Of a stretch of 64,000 nucleotides of DNA, positions 18,418 to 27,538 are shown piece after piece. The first letter of the stretch is position 1, and each line of letters opens with the position of its first letter. Below the pieces are notes generated by a model that had not been told where the DNA came from, searched no databases, and worked only from the letters and a program-made list of their open reading frames with translations. The position numbers and the translations under genes are program-made. Source of the stretch: Streptococcus ruminicola (lineage in GTDB: Bacteria > Bacillota > Bacilli > Lactobacillales > Streptococcaceae); the NCBI RefSeq assembly GCF_011387195.1, contig NZ_CP046920.1, positions 22,460 through 86,459 of the forward strand, in the 5' to 3' direction.

Positions 18418-19077
18418 CTATTTCAATTTCATCGTAACAGAATGACGTTTTTTGTTTTTAAATTTTGAATCTTCACCCTTTTCGTCACGAATTCTATTTT
18501 CTTCTAATGTTTGCTCAACAATTTTTTGAGGGTTGATTTCCTTTTGAACATCTTTTAAATGGTTGGTTTGTCTAGCCTTTAGCTTAGGTTTATGTTGAAC
18601 CTTTGTTTTTTCTTTTCCCATCAACCAATTGTTATAGTCTCCATATTGTTGAACTGCTTCAACTTCTGGAATTCGAAATACTTCAGAAGTATAAATTTTG
18701 TAACACTCTGGTAATTCTTCCAACATTTCTGGAGAGAAAAGAGTTGCCTTTTCGAAGGGGACAAAATCAATTTGATTTGTCTCAGACTTAGTCTCTGGAT
18801 CAATGAAAGTATTTAAATAAATAAATTGTTCATCTTTTTTATTATTTGCAATATTATCAGGCTGTTTCAAGTTTAGATAAACAAAATCAGATTTCACTTC
18901 ATAGTTGTTAAAAAGTACAGCTTGAATAAAATCACCAATATTTTCTTCATCATCAAACATTAAATCACGATTAGCGCTAGCTAAAACATATAGTTTGTTA
19001 CTATTTAAAGAAAGATCTTGATCTAGTAAATATTTTGCTTGCTCACGTGTAATATAAGGTACATTCTGAGTATTCAT
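18418..19077 (-). CDS. Hypothetical protein with basic C-terminus
   Basis: A 219-aa protein with an acidic first half (DEENIGDFIQAVL) and a Lys/Arg-rich tail (KFKNKKRHSVTMKLK). No signal peptide or TM. The ATG at 19077 follows AGGAG; the ATG 24 bp upstream has no SD. It leads a two-gene operon with the membrane protein. An imperfect repeat, ATGTCAAAATATGACA, overlaps the likely promoter and may be an operator. Family not recognised. Confidence 0.5.
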   Translation of the reverse strand: MNTQNVPYITREQAKYLLDQDLSLNSNKLYVLASANRDLMFDDEENIGDFIQAVLFNNYEVKSDFVYLNLKQPDNIANNKKDEQFIYLNTFIDPETKSETNQIDFVPFEKATLFSPEMLEELPECYKIYTSEVFRIPEVEAVQQYGDYNNWLMGKEKTKVQHKPKLKARQTNHLKDVQKEINPQKIVEQTLEENRIRDEKGEDSKFKNKKRHSVTMKLK

Positions 19078-19111
19078 ATTATCTATTCTCCTATATATCA
19101 TATGTCAAAAT

Positions 19112-19144
19112 ATGACAAAAGAGTGTTCGATACACTCTTTTGTT
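19112..19144. terminator. Bidirectional terminator
   Basis: ACAAAAGAGTGT / ACACTCTTTTGT stem with A/T runs on both sides, just after the surface-exclusion gene and upstream of the 18418-19077 operon. Confidence 0.8.
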
Positions 19145-19155
19145 ATATCTAATTC

Positions 19156-22100
19156 TTAGTTATTTTTATAACGTTTACGTTCCATCCAACCTAAAATACT
19201 TGTAGTTAAAATAGTACTTAAACCAAGTAATGGCAAATATCCATTGGCATTTTCACCAGTTTCTGGTAAATTATGTGACCAATCTGTAGTGTTAACGAGG
19301 TCTGAAATGTTTACTTTCTCATCAAATACAGAAACATTTGATGTTGGAGTCGTTGCAATTTCGTCTTTAGAACCATCAACATAACCAATTACAACGCCAT
19401 TTTCGTCAGTTACAGGTACTGGAATACCATTTCTAGCTTGAATAGCTTGTAGATCACTAGCGATTTTAGCTAAACGACGTGTTTCAGCTTGGGCTTTAAG
19501 ATACTCATTGTATGCCTTTACAAGTTTAGCATTTTTGGCTAATACTTCTGATTGAATACCTTTTAGCTCTTCAAGTTTACTGATTTCAGTTTCTAAGTTT
19601 TCTTTAGCTGTTGCTAATTTAGCTACTGCTTTATCATAAGCGATTTGAGCATTTTCTAACAGTTCTGGAGCATTGAGGTAATTTGCTAATTTTTCTTTAG
19701 AACTTTCTAAATCACTTTGAGCTTGTTGTAGTTTAACTTGTGCTTCATCCGCTTTAGTTGAAAGAAGAGCATATTGTACTTTAGCGTCAGTTAAAGTTTT
19801 ATTAGCTTCATTTAAAGCAACTTTAGTTTGACCTGCACGTGCCTCAGCATTAACCTGCGCTTTTGATTTCATTGCCAATGTCGCTTGTGCTTGTAACAAA
19901 TCTTGCTGAGCTTTTGCTAAACGATCTTTAGCATTGTTCAAAGCTTGTTCTGCTTTAGTCAAGTTTTCTTGAGCTTCTGGAGTTTGTACTTTAACTGCTT
20001 GTGCTTGTGACAATGTTGCTTGTGCTTGTGACAAGTTAGCTTCTGCTGTTGAAAGGGCTTGTTGTTTGTCGCTCAATTCTTTATTAGCATTGTCTAACGC
20101 TTGACTTGCAGTGTCAAATACTGATTGTGCCTCTTCAAGTCCTTGTTTTGCAGCTTTTAGATTAGCTTCTTTTTGACTGTTATCCGCTGTCAATACATCA
20201 ACTGTTTGTTGGGCTTGAACTAAACGATCTTTAGCATTGTTCAAAGCTTGTTCTGCTTTAGTCAAGTTTTCTTGAGCTTCTGGAGTTTGTACTTTAACTG
20301 CTTGTGCTTGTGACAATGTTGCTTGTGCTTGTGACAAGTTAGCTTCTGCTGTTGAAAGGGCTTGTTGTTTGTCGCTCAATTCTTTATTAGCATTGTCTAA
20401 TGCTTGACTTGCAGTGTCAAATACTGATTGTGCCTCTTCAAGTCCTTGTTTTGCAGCTTTTAGATTAGCTTCTTTTTGACTGTTATCCGCTGTCAATACA
20501 TCAACTGTTTGTTGGGCTTGAACTAAACGATCTTTAGCATTATTCAAAGCTTGTTCTGCTTTAGTCAAGTTTTCTTGAGCTTCTGGAGTTTGTACTTTAA
20601 CTGCTTGTGCTTGTGACAATGTTGCTTGTGCTTGTGACAAGTTAGCTTCTGCTGTTGAAAGGGCTTGTTGTTTGTCGCTCAATTCTTTATTAGCATTGTC
20701 TAATGCTTGACTTGCAGTATCAAATACTGATTGTTTTTGAGATAAATCATCTTTTGCTGTAGATAACTCTTTTTCTACATCGCGTCCTGAAATATTTGCA
20801 GTAACATCAAATTTTGATGCGTCTTCAATACTTCTGTCATCAACCCCTAAAATATGAATACGTCCCGGATTTAGGTAATTGAAATTATCACACATTGCAA
20901 AACCAAGCCCCATATAATGAAGATCGATATCTTCCGATCCTTCATACATTTTAGCTGTATGTTGAATTCCTGCTAGTGATATTGCATGTCCCCAAAATGG
21001 CGCACTGTCGTTGAAGAACATATTTAAAATAGTTTTATAAATACCCTCTTTCAACAAATCCATTGTTATTTTACTTCGGGTATCATAATAACCAACTGAT
21101 AAGTTTTCATAATTGTTTTTACCCATTTCAGAGTGTAGACCAAATTTAGCTGCTGCGGTTGGTATTGCAACAAGGTCATGAGCAGTTTCTTTTGAGGTAC
21201 GAGCAACTTCATCAGCAAAAGCTATTGCAGAGCTATTAGCAACTACTGGTTTTTCACCAATAGCTTTTCTCACTTGGTTGATTAAATCAACAGCAAACAA
21301 CGTTAACTCTTCTCGTTGCTTCTCTGTTAGATTTTCAATTTTATCGATAGCAGTTTCTCTGTCAGCTTTGCTTGATTTATAGCTATTAGCTGCCATTGCT
21401 TCTTTACCTAGTTCAGCTAATTGTTTTCCAGCTTCTGACTCATTGTCCCAATTCCAGTCTTTGTTATATTCTACTAGAGCTTTTCCATAGCCTTCAGGAA
21501 CAACAATTGTATTATGATTTGCTACTTCATCTTCTAATGTTGCTACTTTATCTTTTGCTTTATCTAAATCATCTTTTGCTTTATCTTTAGCTTCTGTTTT
21601 AGCAGTAACATCTGCTTGAGCAGTATCGCGGGCTTCTTCCGCTTTATCTTTAGCGTCAGCTTTAGCAGTAACATCTGCTTGAGCGTTATCAATAGTTTGT
21701 GAACGGTTTGCATCTGCTTCTTGCGCGTCTTGCAATGCTTTTTCTGCTTTGTCTTTAGCTTCAGCTTTAGCAGTTTCATCTGCCTGAGCAGCATCACGTT
21801 CTTTTTGAGCTTCAACCAAGCCAGTACCTTTTAAAGCGTCTTCTGCTGTTTTGACTTGACCTTGTGCTTTGTCTAAATCAGCTTTTGCTTTATCTTTAGC
21901 TTCTGTTTTAGCAGTAACATCTGCTTGAGCAGTATCGCGGGCTTCTTCCGCTTTATCTTTAGCGTCAGCTTTAGCAGTAACATCTGCTTGAGCGTTGTCA
22001 ATAGCTTGTGAACGGTTTGCATCTGCTTCTTGTGCGTCTTGCAATGCTTTTTCTGCTTTGTCTTTAGCTTCAGCTTTAGCAGTTTCATCTGCCTGAGCAG

Positions 22101-22986
22101 CATCACGTTCTTTTTGAGCTTCAACCAAGCCAGTACCTTTTAAAGCGTCTTCTGCTGTTTTGACTTGACCTTGTGCTTTGTCTAAATCAGCTTTTGCTTT
22201 ATCTTTAGCTTCTGTTTTAGCAGTAACATCTGCTTGAGCAGTATCGCGGGCTTCTTCCGCTTTATCTTTAGCTTCTGTTTTAGCAGTAACATCTGCTTGA
22301 GCGTTGTCAATAGCTTGTGAACGGTTTGCATCTGCTTCTTGTGCGTCTTGCAATGCTTTTTCTGCATGAGACACATTGTCAGTATCAGTTTTCACCTCAT
22401 TTTCCACTTGCTTTTCTTGTGAAGTTTTACCATTCACATCATCTTCCGATTCTGCTTTATCTCTTGTTGCTTTTTGAAGTTCTTCCTGAGCTTCTGCGTT
22501 AGCATTTGCTGCGTTTTCTGCTTCAGTTTTGGCTTTACTTACCGCCTCACCTTGTTGTTGTAAAGCTTCTTGCGCATTTTCTTGTTGTTTTTGCGCAACA
22601 GCAACGTTTTCGTTGTTATTTTCTACTTGTTTTTGAGCATTATCAATAGCTTCTGGAGTAGCTTCTTGTGCATTTTCTTGTGCTTGCTCAAGAGCTTTTT
22701 CAGTTTCAGAAACTTCCTGTTTATCAGTATTAACTTCTTTCTGAGCTGAGTTAACAATTTCTTCCTGCTTAGAAACTTCTTGATCAATTGATTTTACTTC
22801 ATCATTTGACTTAGCAACATCTTCTGCAGTTGGAGTTTGTTCAACGTTTTGGCTCTGTGTTGCTTGAGCTGTATCGTAATTATTATTAGCTTCTACATTA
22901 TTTACTTCATCTGCATTAGCAACACCACCAATTACTGAAAGAGCTACTGCAGTAGTTGCCATAACATATTTTTTATTTTTTTTCAT
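19156..22986 (-). CDS. SEC10/PgrA-type surface-exclusion protein, LPETG anchored
   Basis: A 1276-aa wall protein. A signal peptide (MKKNKKYVMATTAVALSVI..., cut near ANA-DEV) is followed by long Gln/Ala/Lys-rich coiled coils. Residues about 505-740 look like the SEC10/PgrA surface-exclusion domain (a CAP-like fold with FAVDLINQVRKAIGEKPV, LHSEMGKNNYENLSVGY and WGHAISLAG). A second coiled-coil block follows, then LPETG (about 1241), a hydrophobic segment and the tail ERKRYKNN. Such proteins block transfer between cells that already carry the plasmid and aid aggregation. Near-identical internal repeats let its length vary. It is downstream of a small RHH-like gene. Confidence 0.85.
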   Translation of the reverse strand: MKKNKKYVMATTAVALSVIGGVANADEVNNVEANNNYDTAQATQSQNVEQTPTAEDVAKSNDEVKSIDQEVSKQEEIVNSAQKEVNTDKQEVSETEKALEQAQENAQEATPEAIDNAQKQVENNNENVAVAQKQQENAQEALQQQGEAVSKAKTEAENAANANAEAQEELQKATRDKAESEDDVNGKTSQEKQVENEVKTDTDNVSHAEKALQDAQEADANRSQAIDNAQADVTAKTEAKDKAEEARDTAQADVTAKTEAKDKAKADLDKAQGQVKTAEDALKGTGLVEAQKERDAAQADETAKAEAKDKAEKALQDAQEADANRSQAIDNAQADVTAKADAKDKAEEARDTAQADVTAKTEAKDKAKADLDKAQGQVKTAEDALKGTGLVEAQKERDAAQADETAKAEAKDKAEKALQDAQEADANRSQTIDNAQADVTAKADAKDKAEEARDTAQADVTAKTEAKDKAKDDLDKAKDKVATLEDEVANHNTIVVPEGYGKALVEYNKDWNWDNESEAGKQLAELGKEAMAANSYKSSKADRETAIDKIENLTEKQREELTLFAVDLINQVRKAIGEKPVVANSSAIAFADEVARTSKETAHDLVAIPTAAAKFGLHSEMGKNNYENLSVGYYDTRSKITMDLLKEGIYKTILNMFFNDSAPFWGHAISLAGIQHTAKMYEGSEDIDLHYMGLGFAMCDNFNYLNPGRIHILGVDDRSIEDASKFDVTANISGRDVEKELSTAKDDLSQKQSVFDTASQALDNANKELSDKQQALSTAEANLSQAQATLSQAQAVKVQTPEAQENLTKAEQALNNAKDRLVQAQQTVDVLTADNSQKEANLKAAKQGLEEAQSVFDTASQALDNANKELSDKQQALSTAEANLSQAQATLSQAQAVKVQTPEAQENLTKAEQALNNAKDRLVQAQQTVDVLTADNSQKEANLKAAKQGLEEAQSVFDTASQALDNANKELSDKQQALSTAEANLSQAQATLSQAQAVKVQTPEAQENLTKAEQALNNAKDRLAKAQQDLLQAQATLAMKSKAQVNAEARAGQTKVALNEANKTLTDAKVQYALLSTKADEAQVKLQQAQSDLESSKEKLANYLNAPELLENAQIAYDKAVAKLATAKENLETEISKLEELKGIQSEVLAKNAKLVKAYNEYLKAQAETRRLAKIASDLQAIQARNGIPVPVTDENGVVIGYVDGSKDEIATTPTSNVSVFDEKVNISDLVNTTDWSHNLPETGENANGYLPLLGLSTILTTSILGWMERKRYKNN
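19915..20735. repeat. Three 303-bp direct repeats in the surface-exclusion gene
   Basis: The segment from ACGATCTTTAGCATT recurs at 19921, 20224 and 20527, an exact 303-bp period (101 residues), nearly identical in DNA. It encodes coiled-coil units containing SVFDTASQALDNANKEL. The high DNA identity suggests recent duplication or homogenisation. Confidence 0.85.
21564..22376. repeat. 309-bp direct repeats in the surface-exclusion gene
   Basis: Two and a half near-identical units with a 309-bp period (103 residues) encode the N-terminal coiled coil (for example ARDTAQADVTAKTEAKDKA). They have a different period from the C-terminal repeats, so the two arrays arose separately. Confidence 0.85.
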
Positions 22987-22994
22987 GTCTTCTC

Positions 22995-23168
22995 CTATTT
23001 ACTATTTCTTATTTTATCAATGGCGTTATCATAAGCACAATCAATTAATAGACCAATTGCCTCTTCTTGAGTAAGTCGCCCTCTTTTTAAATCATAAGTT
23101 TGCAAAAATGATAATTTCTGTTTTCTTTCATTACTTATCATAAACGATAATCTTACTTTCTCACTCAT
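22995..23168 (-). CDS. Small RHH-like regulator
   Basis: A 57-aa protein: VRLSFMISNERKQKLSFLQ then RLTQEEAIGLLIDCAYDNAI suggest a short ribbon-helix-helix fold. Start is the ATG at 23168 after GGGAGGAGTTT. It lies 8 bp upstream of the surface-exclusion gene. The palindrome AATATTAATATATTAATATT just upstream (about 23192-23211) is a likely self-operator, so I infer autorepression and control of the surface gene. Confidence 0.55.
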   Translation of the reverse strand: MSEKVRLSFMISNERKQKLSFLQTYDLKRGRLTQEEAIGLLIDCAYDNAIDKIRNSK

Positions 23169-23244
23169 AAACTCCTCCCTTATCGAGTTCAATATTAATA
23201 TATTAATATTGTATCAAATAATGGAAGTTCAAAAAAGAAGATGA

Positions 23245-23285
23245 TGTATAAAAAGAAGAAAAAACTTAATTTTCTTCTTCCCTTA
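23245..23285 (-). terminator. Terminator of the 283-aa surface-protein gene
   Basis: On the minus strand, GAAGAAGAAAA pairs with TTTTTTCTTCTT around TTAAG and runs into T-rich sequence. Confidence 0.6.
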
Positions 23286-23323
23286 AATTGTACTTATATC
23301 TTAAGTCATTTATAAGATAATAG

Positions 23324-24175
23324 TTAATAGTCTAAACGTTCAATTTCAAATGAAGCTTCTCTATATCCGATAAATTTAATTCCAATAAGCGCTAATAAAG
23401 AACCGATAAAAGTTAACCAAAGGTTGTCTTTTACGGGCGTTTTTGGAAGTGTTTCTTTCTCACCTTTTGAATTTGTTACAGTGATTGTTTGATCTTCATT
23501 TGTAGTACCGCCTACTTTATCTGGACTGACTTTCTCTGTAGAACCATCGGCATTCTGAATAATAACTTGTCCTTCTTCAGTACCTACAATTGTAAAACCA
23601 GTATCAGTTTCTAAAGGTTGGTCTACTGTTACATCGCGAACAACTTGCCCTGTAGAAGAGGAAACAGTTCCGACTTGACTAACGCCTTGAGCATTAGCTT
23701 CATCTGTGGTTTTAGCTACCTGAGATTCAGGTTGTTGAACGGGTTGTTGTACTGAGACTTCTTCTTGAGTGGGAGAAGTCTCAGTCTGTGTGTTAATTTT
23801 ATCTGTGGAATGAGCTACTTCTGGAACGCTACTATCAATGGAAGTTCCTTGAGTATACGAAGCAGAAGAATTTGTTGATTCTTTTTGAGTTTCTTTGGTT
23901 GAGCTATCACTTGTTGTATATTGCTCATTCGCTGATGAATTAACAATAGGTGCATCAGGAAGTTCTGGAAGGTCATTTTGAGAAATTGTTTGTGTAATCT
24001 TACTTTCGTTAAGATCAAATGTTTCTGTTGTTGATGGATCTACAAAATAATCAACAGTTGTATCATTAGTTCCATCTACTTCATCAGCATATGCTACTCC
24101 TCCAGCAGATAGAATAGCAACTGCTAATGCAGCTGTAGTTAATTTTGAAAAGCGATAAGTATTTTGCTTATTCAT
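23324..24175 (-). CDS. Secreted surface protein with LPKTP sorting signal
   Basis: A 283-aa protein with a signal peptide (residues about 1-30, ending AYADEV) and a low-complexity Ser/Thr/Gln-rich middle. A short folded part (TGFTIVGTEEGQVIIQNADG) precedes the C-terminus: LPKTP, a hydrophobic helix and a charged tail. LPKTP departs from canonical LPXTG in its last position. The tail after the TM is unusually long and acidic. It may act as an adhesin or mating-pair factor. It has its own regulon-box promoter and a sortase is encoded at 54944-55675. Confidence 0.7.
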   Translation of the reverse strand: MNKQNTYRFSKLTTAALAVAILSAGGVAYADEVDGTNDTTVDYFVDPSTTETFDLNESKITQTISQNDLPELPDAPIVNSSANEQYTTSDSSTKETQKESTNSSASYTQGTSIDSSVPEVAHSTDKINTQTETSPTQEEVSVQQPVQQPESQVAKTTDEANAQGVSQVGTVSSSTGQVVRDVTVDQPLETDTGFTIVGTEEGQVIIQNADGSTEKVSPDKVGGTTNEDQTITVTNSKGEKETLPKTPVKDNLWLTFIGSLLALIGIKFIGYREASFEIERLDY

Positions 24176-24223
24176 ATGTGCTCCTTATATAAAATATGTA
24201 ATATATAGACTTGTACAGAGTAT

Positions 24224-24271
24224 ATTTTAACTTAAAGCCTATATAAATTAAACAGCATTTTCCTATCATAG
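24224..24271 (-). promoter_or_regulatory. Regulon-box promoter of the LPKTP protein gene
   Basis: Minus strand: CTATGATAG preceded by GTGAAAAAT, 10 bp, TTTAAT, 17 bp, TAAAAT. The transcript would have a leader of about 40-45 nt. Confidence 0.65.
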
Positions 24272-24412
24272 ATTTTTCACCCACTAGTTGTTTATTTTTA
24301 TAGAGTTACTACTGTTTTGTATTAGAAGGTTAATAAAATCTTTATAGCAACAACATTAAAATAATAATAGTTATATTCTATTATTAACTTACAGAATGTT
24401 GATTTTTTTAGA

Positions 24413-24440
24413 ATGTAAAAAAGACGGCACCTTGACCGTC
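24413..24440 (-). terminator. Second terminator after guide-RNA copy 1
   Basis: GACGG / CCGTC stem with loop TCAAGGTG, followed on the minus strand by TTTTTT. It would stop read-through from the array terminator at 24473-24497 before the surface-protein promoter. Confidence 0.65.
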
Positions 24441-24472
24441 AAATTTGTAAATATTCTTCTAAATTTTCACAT

Positions 24473-24624
24473 AAAAAAAGACACCCTAAGGTGTTTTCTA
24501 AACTGGACTAGTGCCAAAACTCGGAAGCTAGTCTTGACAGGGTGGATCCCTTCGGTATGTCCGCAGATGTCCTCAGGAAGAGCCACAATTCTTGTATTGC
24601 TACAACGGGTCCCAAATAACCCGT
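24473..24624 (-). ncRNA. Guide-RNA locus 1: scaffold without spacer
   Basis: A copy of the conserved scaffold RNA (24521 to about 24624) with the same palindromic promoter (-10 at 24631-24636) and the same terminator as the arrays. The scaffold passes straight into the truncated last repeat (GTTTTGGCACTAGTC...). There is no full repeat and no spacer. One G is missing at the junction (CCGAG-TTTTGG instead of CCGAG-GTTTTGG). It could supply scaffold in trans or be an emptied array. Flank 24650-24693 matches the flank of locus 4. Confidence 0.7.
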
Positions 24625-24742
24625 ATCAATATTATACTATAGAATCTATAGTTTCGCTACTTATCTGTTACTTCATATTACTATTCCACGCGCCATTCAA
24701 TCATATAAATCATCTGATTTTCTTTATTCAGTTAGTCACCAC

Positions 24743-27073
24743 TTACCGTTTCTTCTGTTTTTCAAATTCAAAGCTAACAGAATAATCTTTGTTTAAAATC
24801 AAATGTGCATCAAATGTTGATTTTTTATCTTTCTTCTTGAATCCTTTAATAAGACTGGTCTTTCCTTTTGCTAGCAAAGATTCCACTTGCTTAGAAGAAA
24901 TCTTCTTACCTGCAATCGATAAAGGTAAAAAGAAATCACAGTTAGGCTCTACTCCTTTTTCTCTATCTTCTTTAGAAAGTAGGCCATTTTCGCACTTAGC
25001 AACATTTTTTAAATACTTAACTGGAGCGCCACATTTAGGACATGTTCCCACTTCACCAGATTGATTTTGTCTTAAACTAGCAAGCCACTCATTATAACTA
25101 CCATAGTCTGTAGAATTAATCCATTTTGTTAAATTTACAAATAGATTATTATCGGGGTTGTTCTCACCTAAGTAACGCTTAATATTCCCAATAAAACGTT
25201 CTTGTGTATTCTCTTTAGTACTAATCTTACGAAGAGACTGCTCCCATAATGCCGTTGTCTGAGCGTCACAAAGTAGCTTCTCTCCTTCAATTGATTGGCA
25301 AATAAGACGACCTAGGGTTGTTAAATACACTTTCCCTTTTTTTAATGTTATCCAATTATAGTTTTTTAATTTATCTATGGAAGGTGCCCGTGTTGCTTCT
25401 GTCCCTAAACCTTGCGTTTCTTTCATAATTTGGCGTAGTTCATCATCTTTAAAGTGACGTCCAGCATATTCCATAGCTTCCAATAGTTTACCCAAAGTGT
25501 ATGGTGTCGGTTTAACAGTTTGCTTTTCTACAGTATTGAGATGAGGAATAACAGTATCTCCTTTATGAACAGGAATTAATTCTTCCTCCTCTTTCTTATC
25601 TTTTCCTTGGGTATTCCAAAGTATCTTCCACCCTTGATGTTTAGGAACTTTACCAACAGTTTTAAACCGTCCTGCTCCTACTGATGTAATAATTGTAGTT
25701 TGCTCATATTGATATTTAGGTAAAAACATTGCCAGACTACGCTTCAAAATTTCTGTATAAATCATTTGCTTAGCCTTGGACCAACCATTGAAAACTTCTT
25801 GTGTAGGAAAGATTTCAGTAGGAGTTAATGCGGCGTGAACAGCAGCTTTCTTATTATTAACAAAGAACCCATCTGGGTTTTCAGGAATACTTAATACTTC
25901 ATCTGATAGTCCCAAAAAATTAACCATTTGTGACGTAGAATCTTTTAATAGCTCATATCTTTCAGTAGAAATATGTTCAGAGCTAGTACGAGGATAAGTT
26001 ACCACCTTATCTTTTTCATATAATTCTTGAATAACATCTAGTACTGCTACTGGTTCCATTCCCAATCGTTTATCCATTAATTTCTGAATATCACTTAAAC
26101 TCATTAAACGAGGGGCGCGTGATTCTTTTAGTTCTACTTCATGTGTTGTTATAAGTCCCTTAGAGGTGTCACCAATAAATTTAGGGTTTTGAATAAGTTT
26201 TTCCCACTGCTCCTTAGTATCACAATCTCCCTTCCACTTCTCCCCTTTTCGTTCTCCTTTACTGTAAGTAATATCAGCTGGAATGTATTTACCTATATAA
26301 GAACCATTTTCATGATCGAACTGCGCTACTAATTCATAATAAGTTCTAGGAACAAAAGAATCAATTTCTTTCTCTCTTTGATAAACGAAAAATAAAGTTG
26401 GGCTAATAATTCGACCAACAGCAATCTTTCCATCTCGTTGGCTATCTAGTTTAGGCAATCCAAGTCTCTGTTGCAAAGTAAGTGTTAGCAAACGAGAACC
26501 GTTCATTCCTAATAGCCAATCAGAATAAGCACGCGCTTGTGCCTCTAATGCTTGATTATAACGATAATCAATATCTTGCAGATTTTTAAAACCTTTACGA
26601 ATAACTTTAGGAGCTAAGTCGTCAATCCATAAACTTTTAAAGGTTTTGTCTGACTTACCCCATACTCCTGCTAATAAACAAATACTATAGGAAATGTAAG
26701 ACCCCTCACGATCAATATCGCCAGCCCATACAATGGTATCCGCTTTTTCTAGCCAGTATTTGACGGTTTTAAATTGTTTAATTGCTGATTTGCTACTAGT
26801 GGTAGTTTTATATTCAAAAGTTTCTGGGATAATAGGTAGAGTATCCAAAGACCACTTCTCCCATTTTTCATCATATTCTCCCGGATCTTTTAATTCCGTT
26901 AAATGTCCCTTTGCCCATGTAATAATAGCTGTCTGTCCGCCAAAATAATCAGGGGTTCTTAATTGTAGATACCCCTTCATTTTAGCTTCTTTTTCATTTA
27001 CTTGTTTAACATTGGCTAAACTACGGTAATAATCCAATGCTTGACTATCTTTTTCTGCTAATATAACGTACAT
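24743..27073 (-). CDS. topB: DNA topoisomerase III (type IA)
   Basis: A 776-aa protein. The Toprim domain has the DIDREG signature (about residue 117), and the active-site tyrosine is in VVTYPRTSS (about 357). A C-terminal zinc ribbon contains CPKCGAPVKYL and further Cys. Length and order fit TopB-type enzymes on Gram-positive conjugative plasmids, where they unlink DNA during replication and transfer. The ATG has no SD, and the -10 of its promoter (27080-27085) ends 6 bp before it, so the mRNA may be leaderless. Confidence 0.9.
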   Translation of the reverse strand: MYVILAEKDSQALDYYRSLANVKQVNEKEAKMKGYLQLRTPDYFGGQTAIITWAKGHLTELKDPGEYDEKWEKWSLDTLPIIPETFEYKTTTSSKSAIKQFKTVKYWLEKADTIVWAGDIDREGSYISYSICLLAGVWGKSDKTFKSLWIDDLAPKVIRKGFKNLQDIDYRYNQALEAQARAYSDWLLGMNGSRLLTLTLQQRLGLPKLDSQRDGKIAVGRIISPTLFFVYQREKEIDSFVPRTYYELVAQFDHENGSYIGKYIPADITYSKGERKGEKWKGDCDTKEQWEKLIQNPKFIGDTSKGLITTHEVELKESRAPRLMSLSDIQKLMDKRLGMEPVAVLDVIQELYEKDKVVTYPRTSSEHISTERYELLKDSTSQMVNFLGLSDEVLSIPENPDGFFVNNKKAAVHAALTPTEIFPTQEVFNGWSKAKQMIYTEILKRSLAMFLPKYQYEQTTIITSVGAGRFKTVGKVPKHQGWKILWNTQGKDKKEEEELIPVHKGDTVIPHLNTVEKQTVKPTPYTLGKLLEAMEYAGRHFKDDELRQIMKETQGLGTEATRAPSIDKLKNYNWITLKKGKVYLTTLGRLICQSIEGEKLLCDAQTTALWEQSLRKISTKENTQERFIGNIKRYLGENNPDNNLFVNLTKWINSTDYGSYNEWLASLRQNQSGEVGTCPKCGAPVKYLKNVAKCENGLLSKEDREKGVEPNCDFFLPLSIAGKKISSKQVESLLAKGKTSLIKGFKKKDKKSTFDAHLILNKDYSVSFEFEKQKKR

Positions 27074-27079
27074 GCTTCT

Positions 27080-27127
27080 ATTATATCAAGTAACGCTTGG
27101 AAATGCTTATTGTTCTTACTATGATAG
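27080..27127 (-). promoter_or_regulatory. Regulon-box promoter of topB
   Basis: Minus strand: CTATCATAG, 10 bp, AAGCAT, 17 bp, TATAAT. The expected start of transcription coincides with the ATG of topB at 27073. Confidence 0.65.
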
Positions 27128-27148
27128 ATTTAGAAGGACTCACATTTA

Positions 27149-27331
27149 CTATTCTTTTAGTTCTTCTAAAACATCTGCTACTTTCTCGATAGTGATTATT
27201 TCATGTGGTCTTACTGGTTCATTAGGTAACACATAATCAAATACTCTATCATTCTTTCTCACAATTTGAACAGTATCGCCCTTTATATAACCTCTATCAA
27301 TTGCTTCTTTTAGCTCATCATAATATAGCAT
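27149..27331 (-). CDS. Hypothetical small protein
   Basis: A 60-aa soluble protein (MLYYDELKEAIDRGYIKGD) with a beta-rich middle resembling a small barrel. Family not recognised. The start follows AGGAGGGAAAATT. It lies just upstream of the topB promoter. Confidence 0.45.
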   Translation of the reverse strand: MLYYDELKEAIDRGYIKGDTVQIVRKNDRVFDYVLPNEPVRPHEIITIEKVADVLEELKE

Positions 27332-27333
27332 AA

Positions 27334-27538
27334 TTTTCCCTCCTACTTATATATTCGTAAAATCCTTGGAAACTTTTGAATCTTCTATAATAAAAAAAGC
27401 TAGTTTTTAACTAGCTCCTCTATTAATTATCCTTATTGGCATGCGCGTGCCATCAACAAAAAATACAGGTGCCGTTAAGTACCTGTATTTAAAATAAATC
27501 TAATTAATCATAACGCTACATTCATCACAACATCGTTT
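27334..27538 (-). other. Two terminators flanking a Chi-containing hairpin
   Basis: Stem AGCTAGTT / AACTAGCT with T-run (27391-27415) and stem AAATACAGGT / ACCTGTATTT (27462-27491), both acting on the minus strand. Between them is the near-palindrome TGGCATGCGCGTGCCA (27437-27452), with a Chi heptamer. The second hairpin ends the 27539-28096 gene. A small RNA between the two is possible, but no promoter was found. Confidence 0.5.

Noticed and set aside
21564..22376. Lys/Leu-rich repeated frames inside the surface-exclusion gene
   Set aside because: Alternative frames of the coiled-coil repeats of the long gene on the same strand.
24263..24271. CTATSATAG boxes as targets of the guide RNAs
   Set aside because: No spacer matches the boxes or their flanks, and the fixed distance to the -35 fits a protein activator better.
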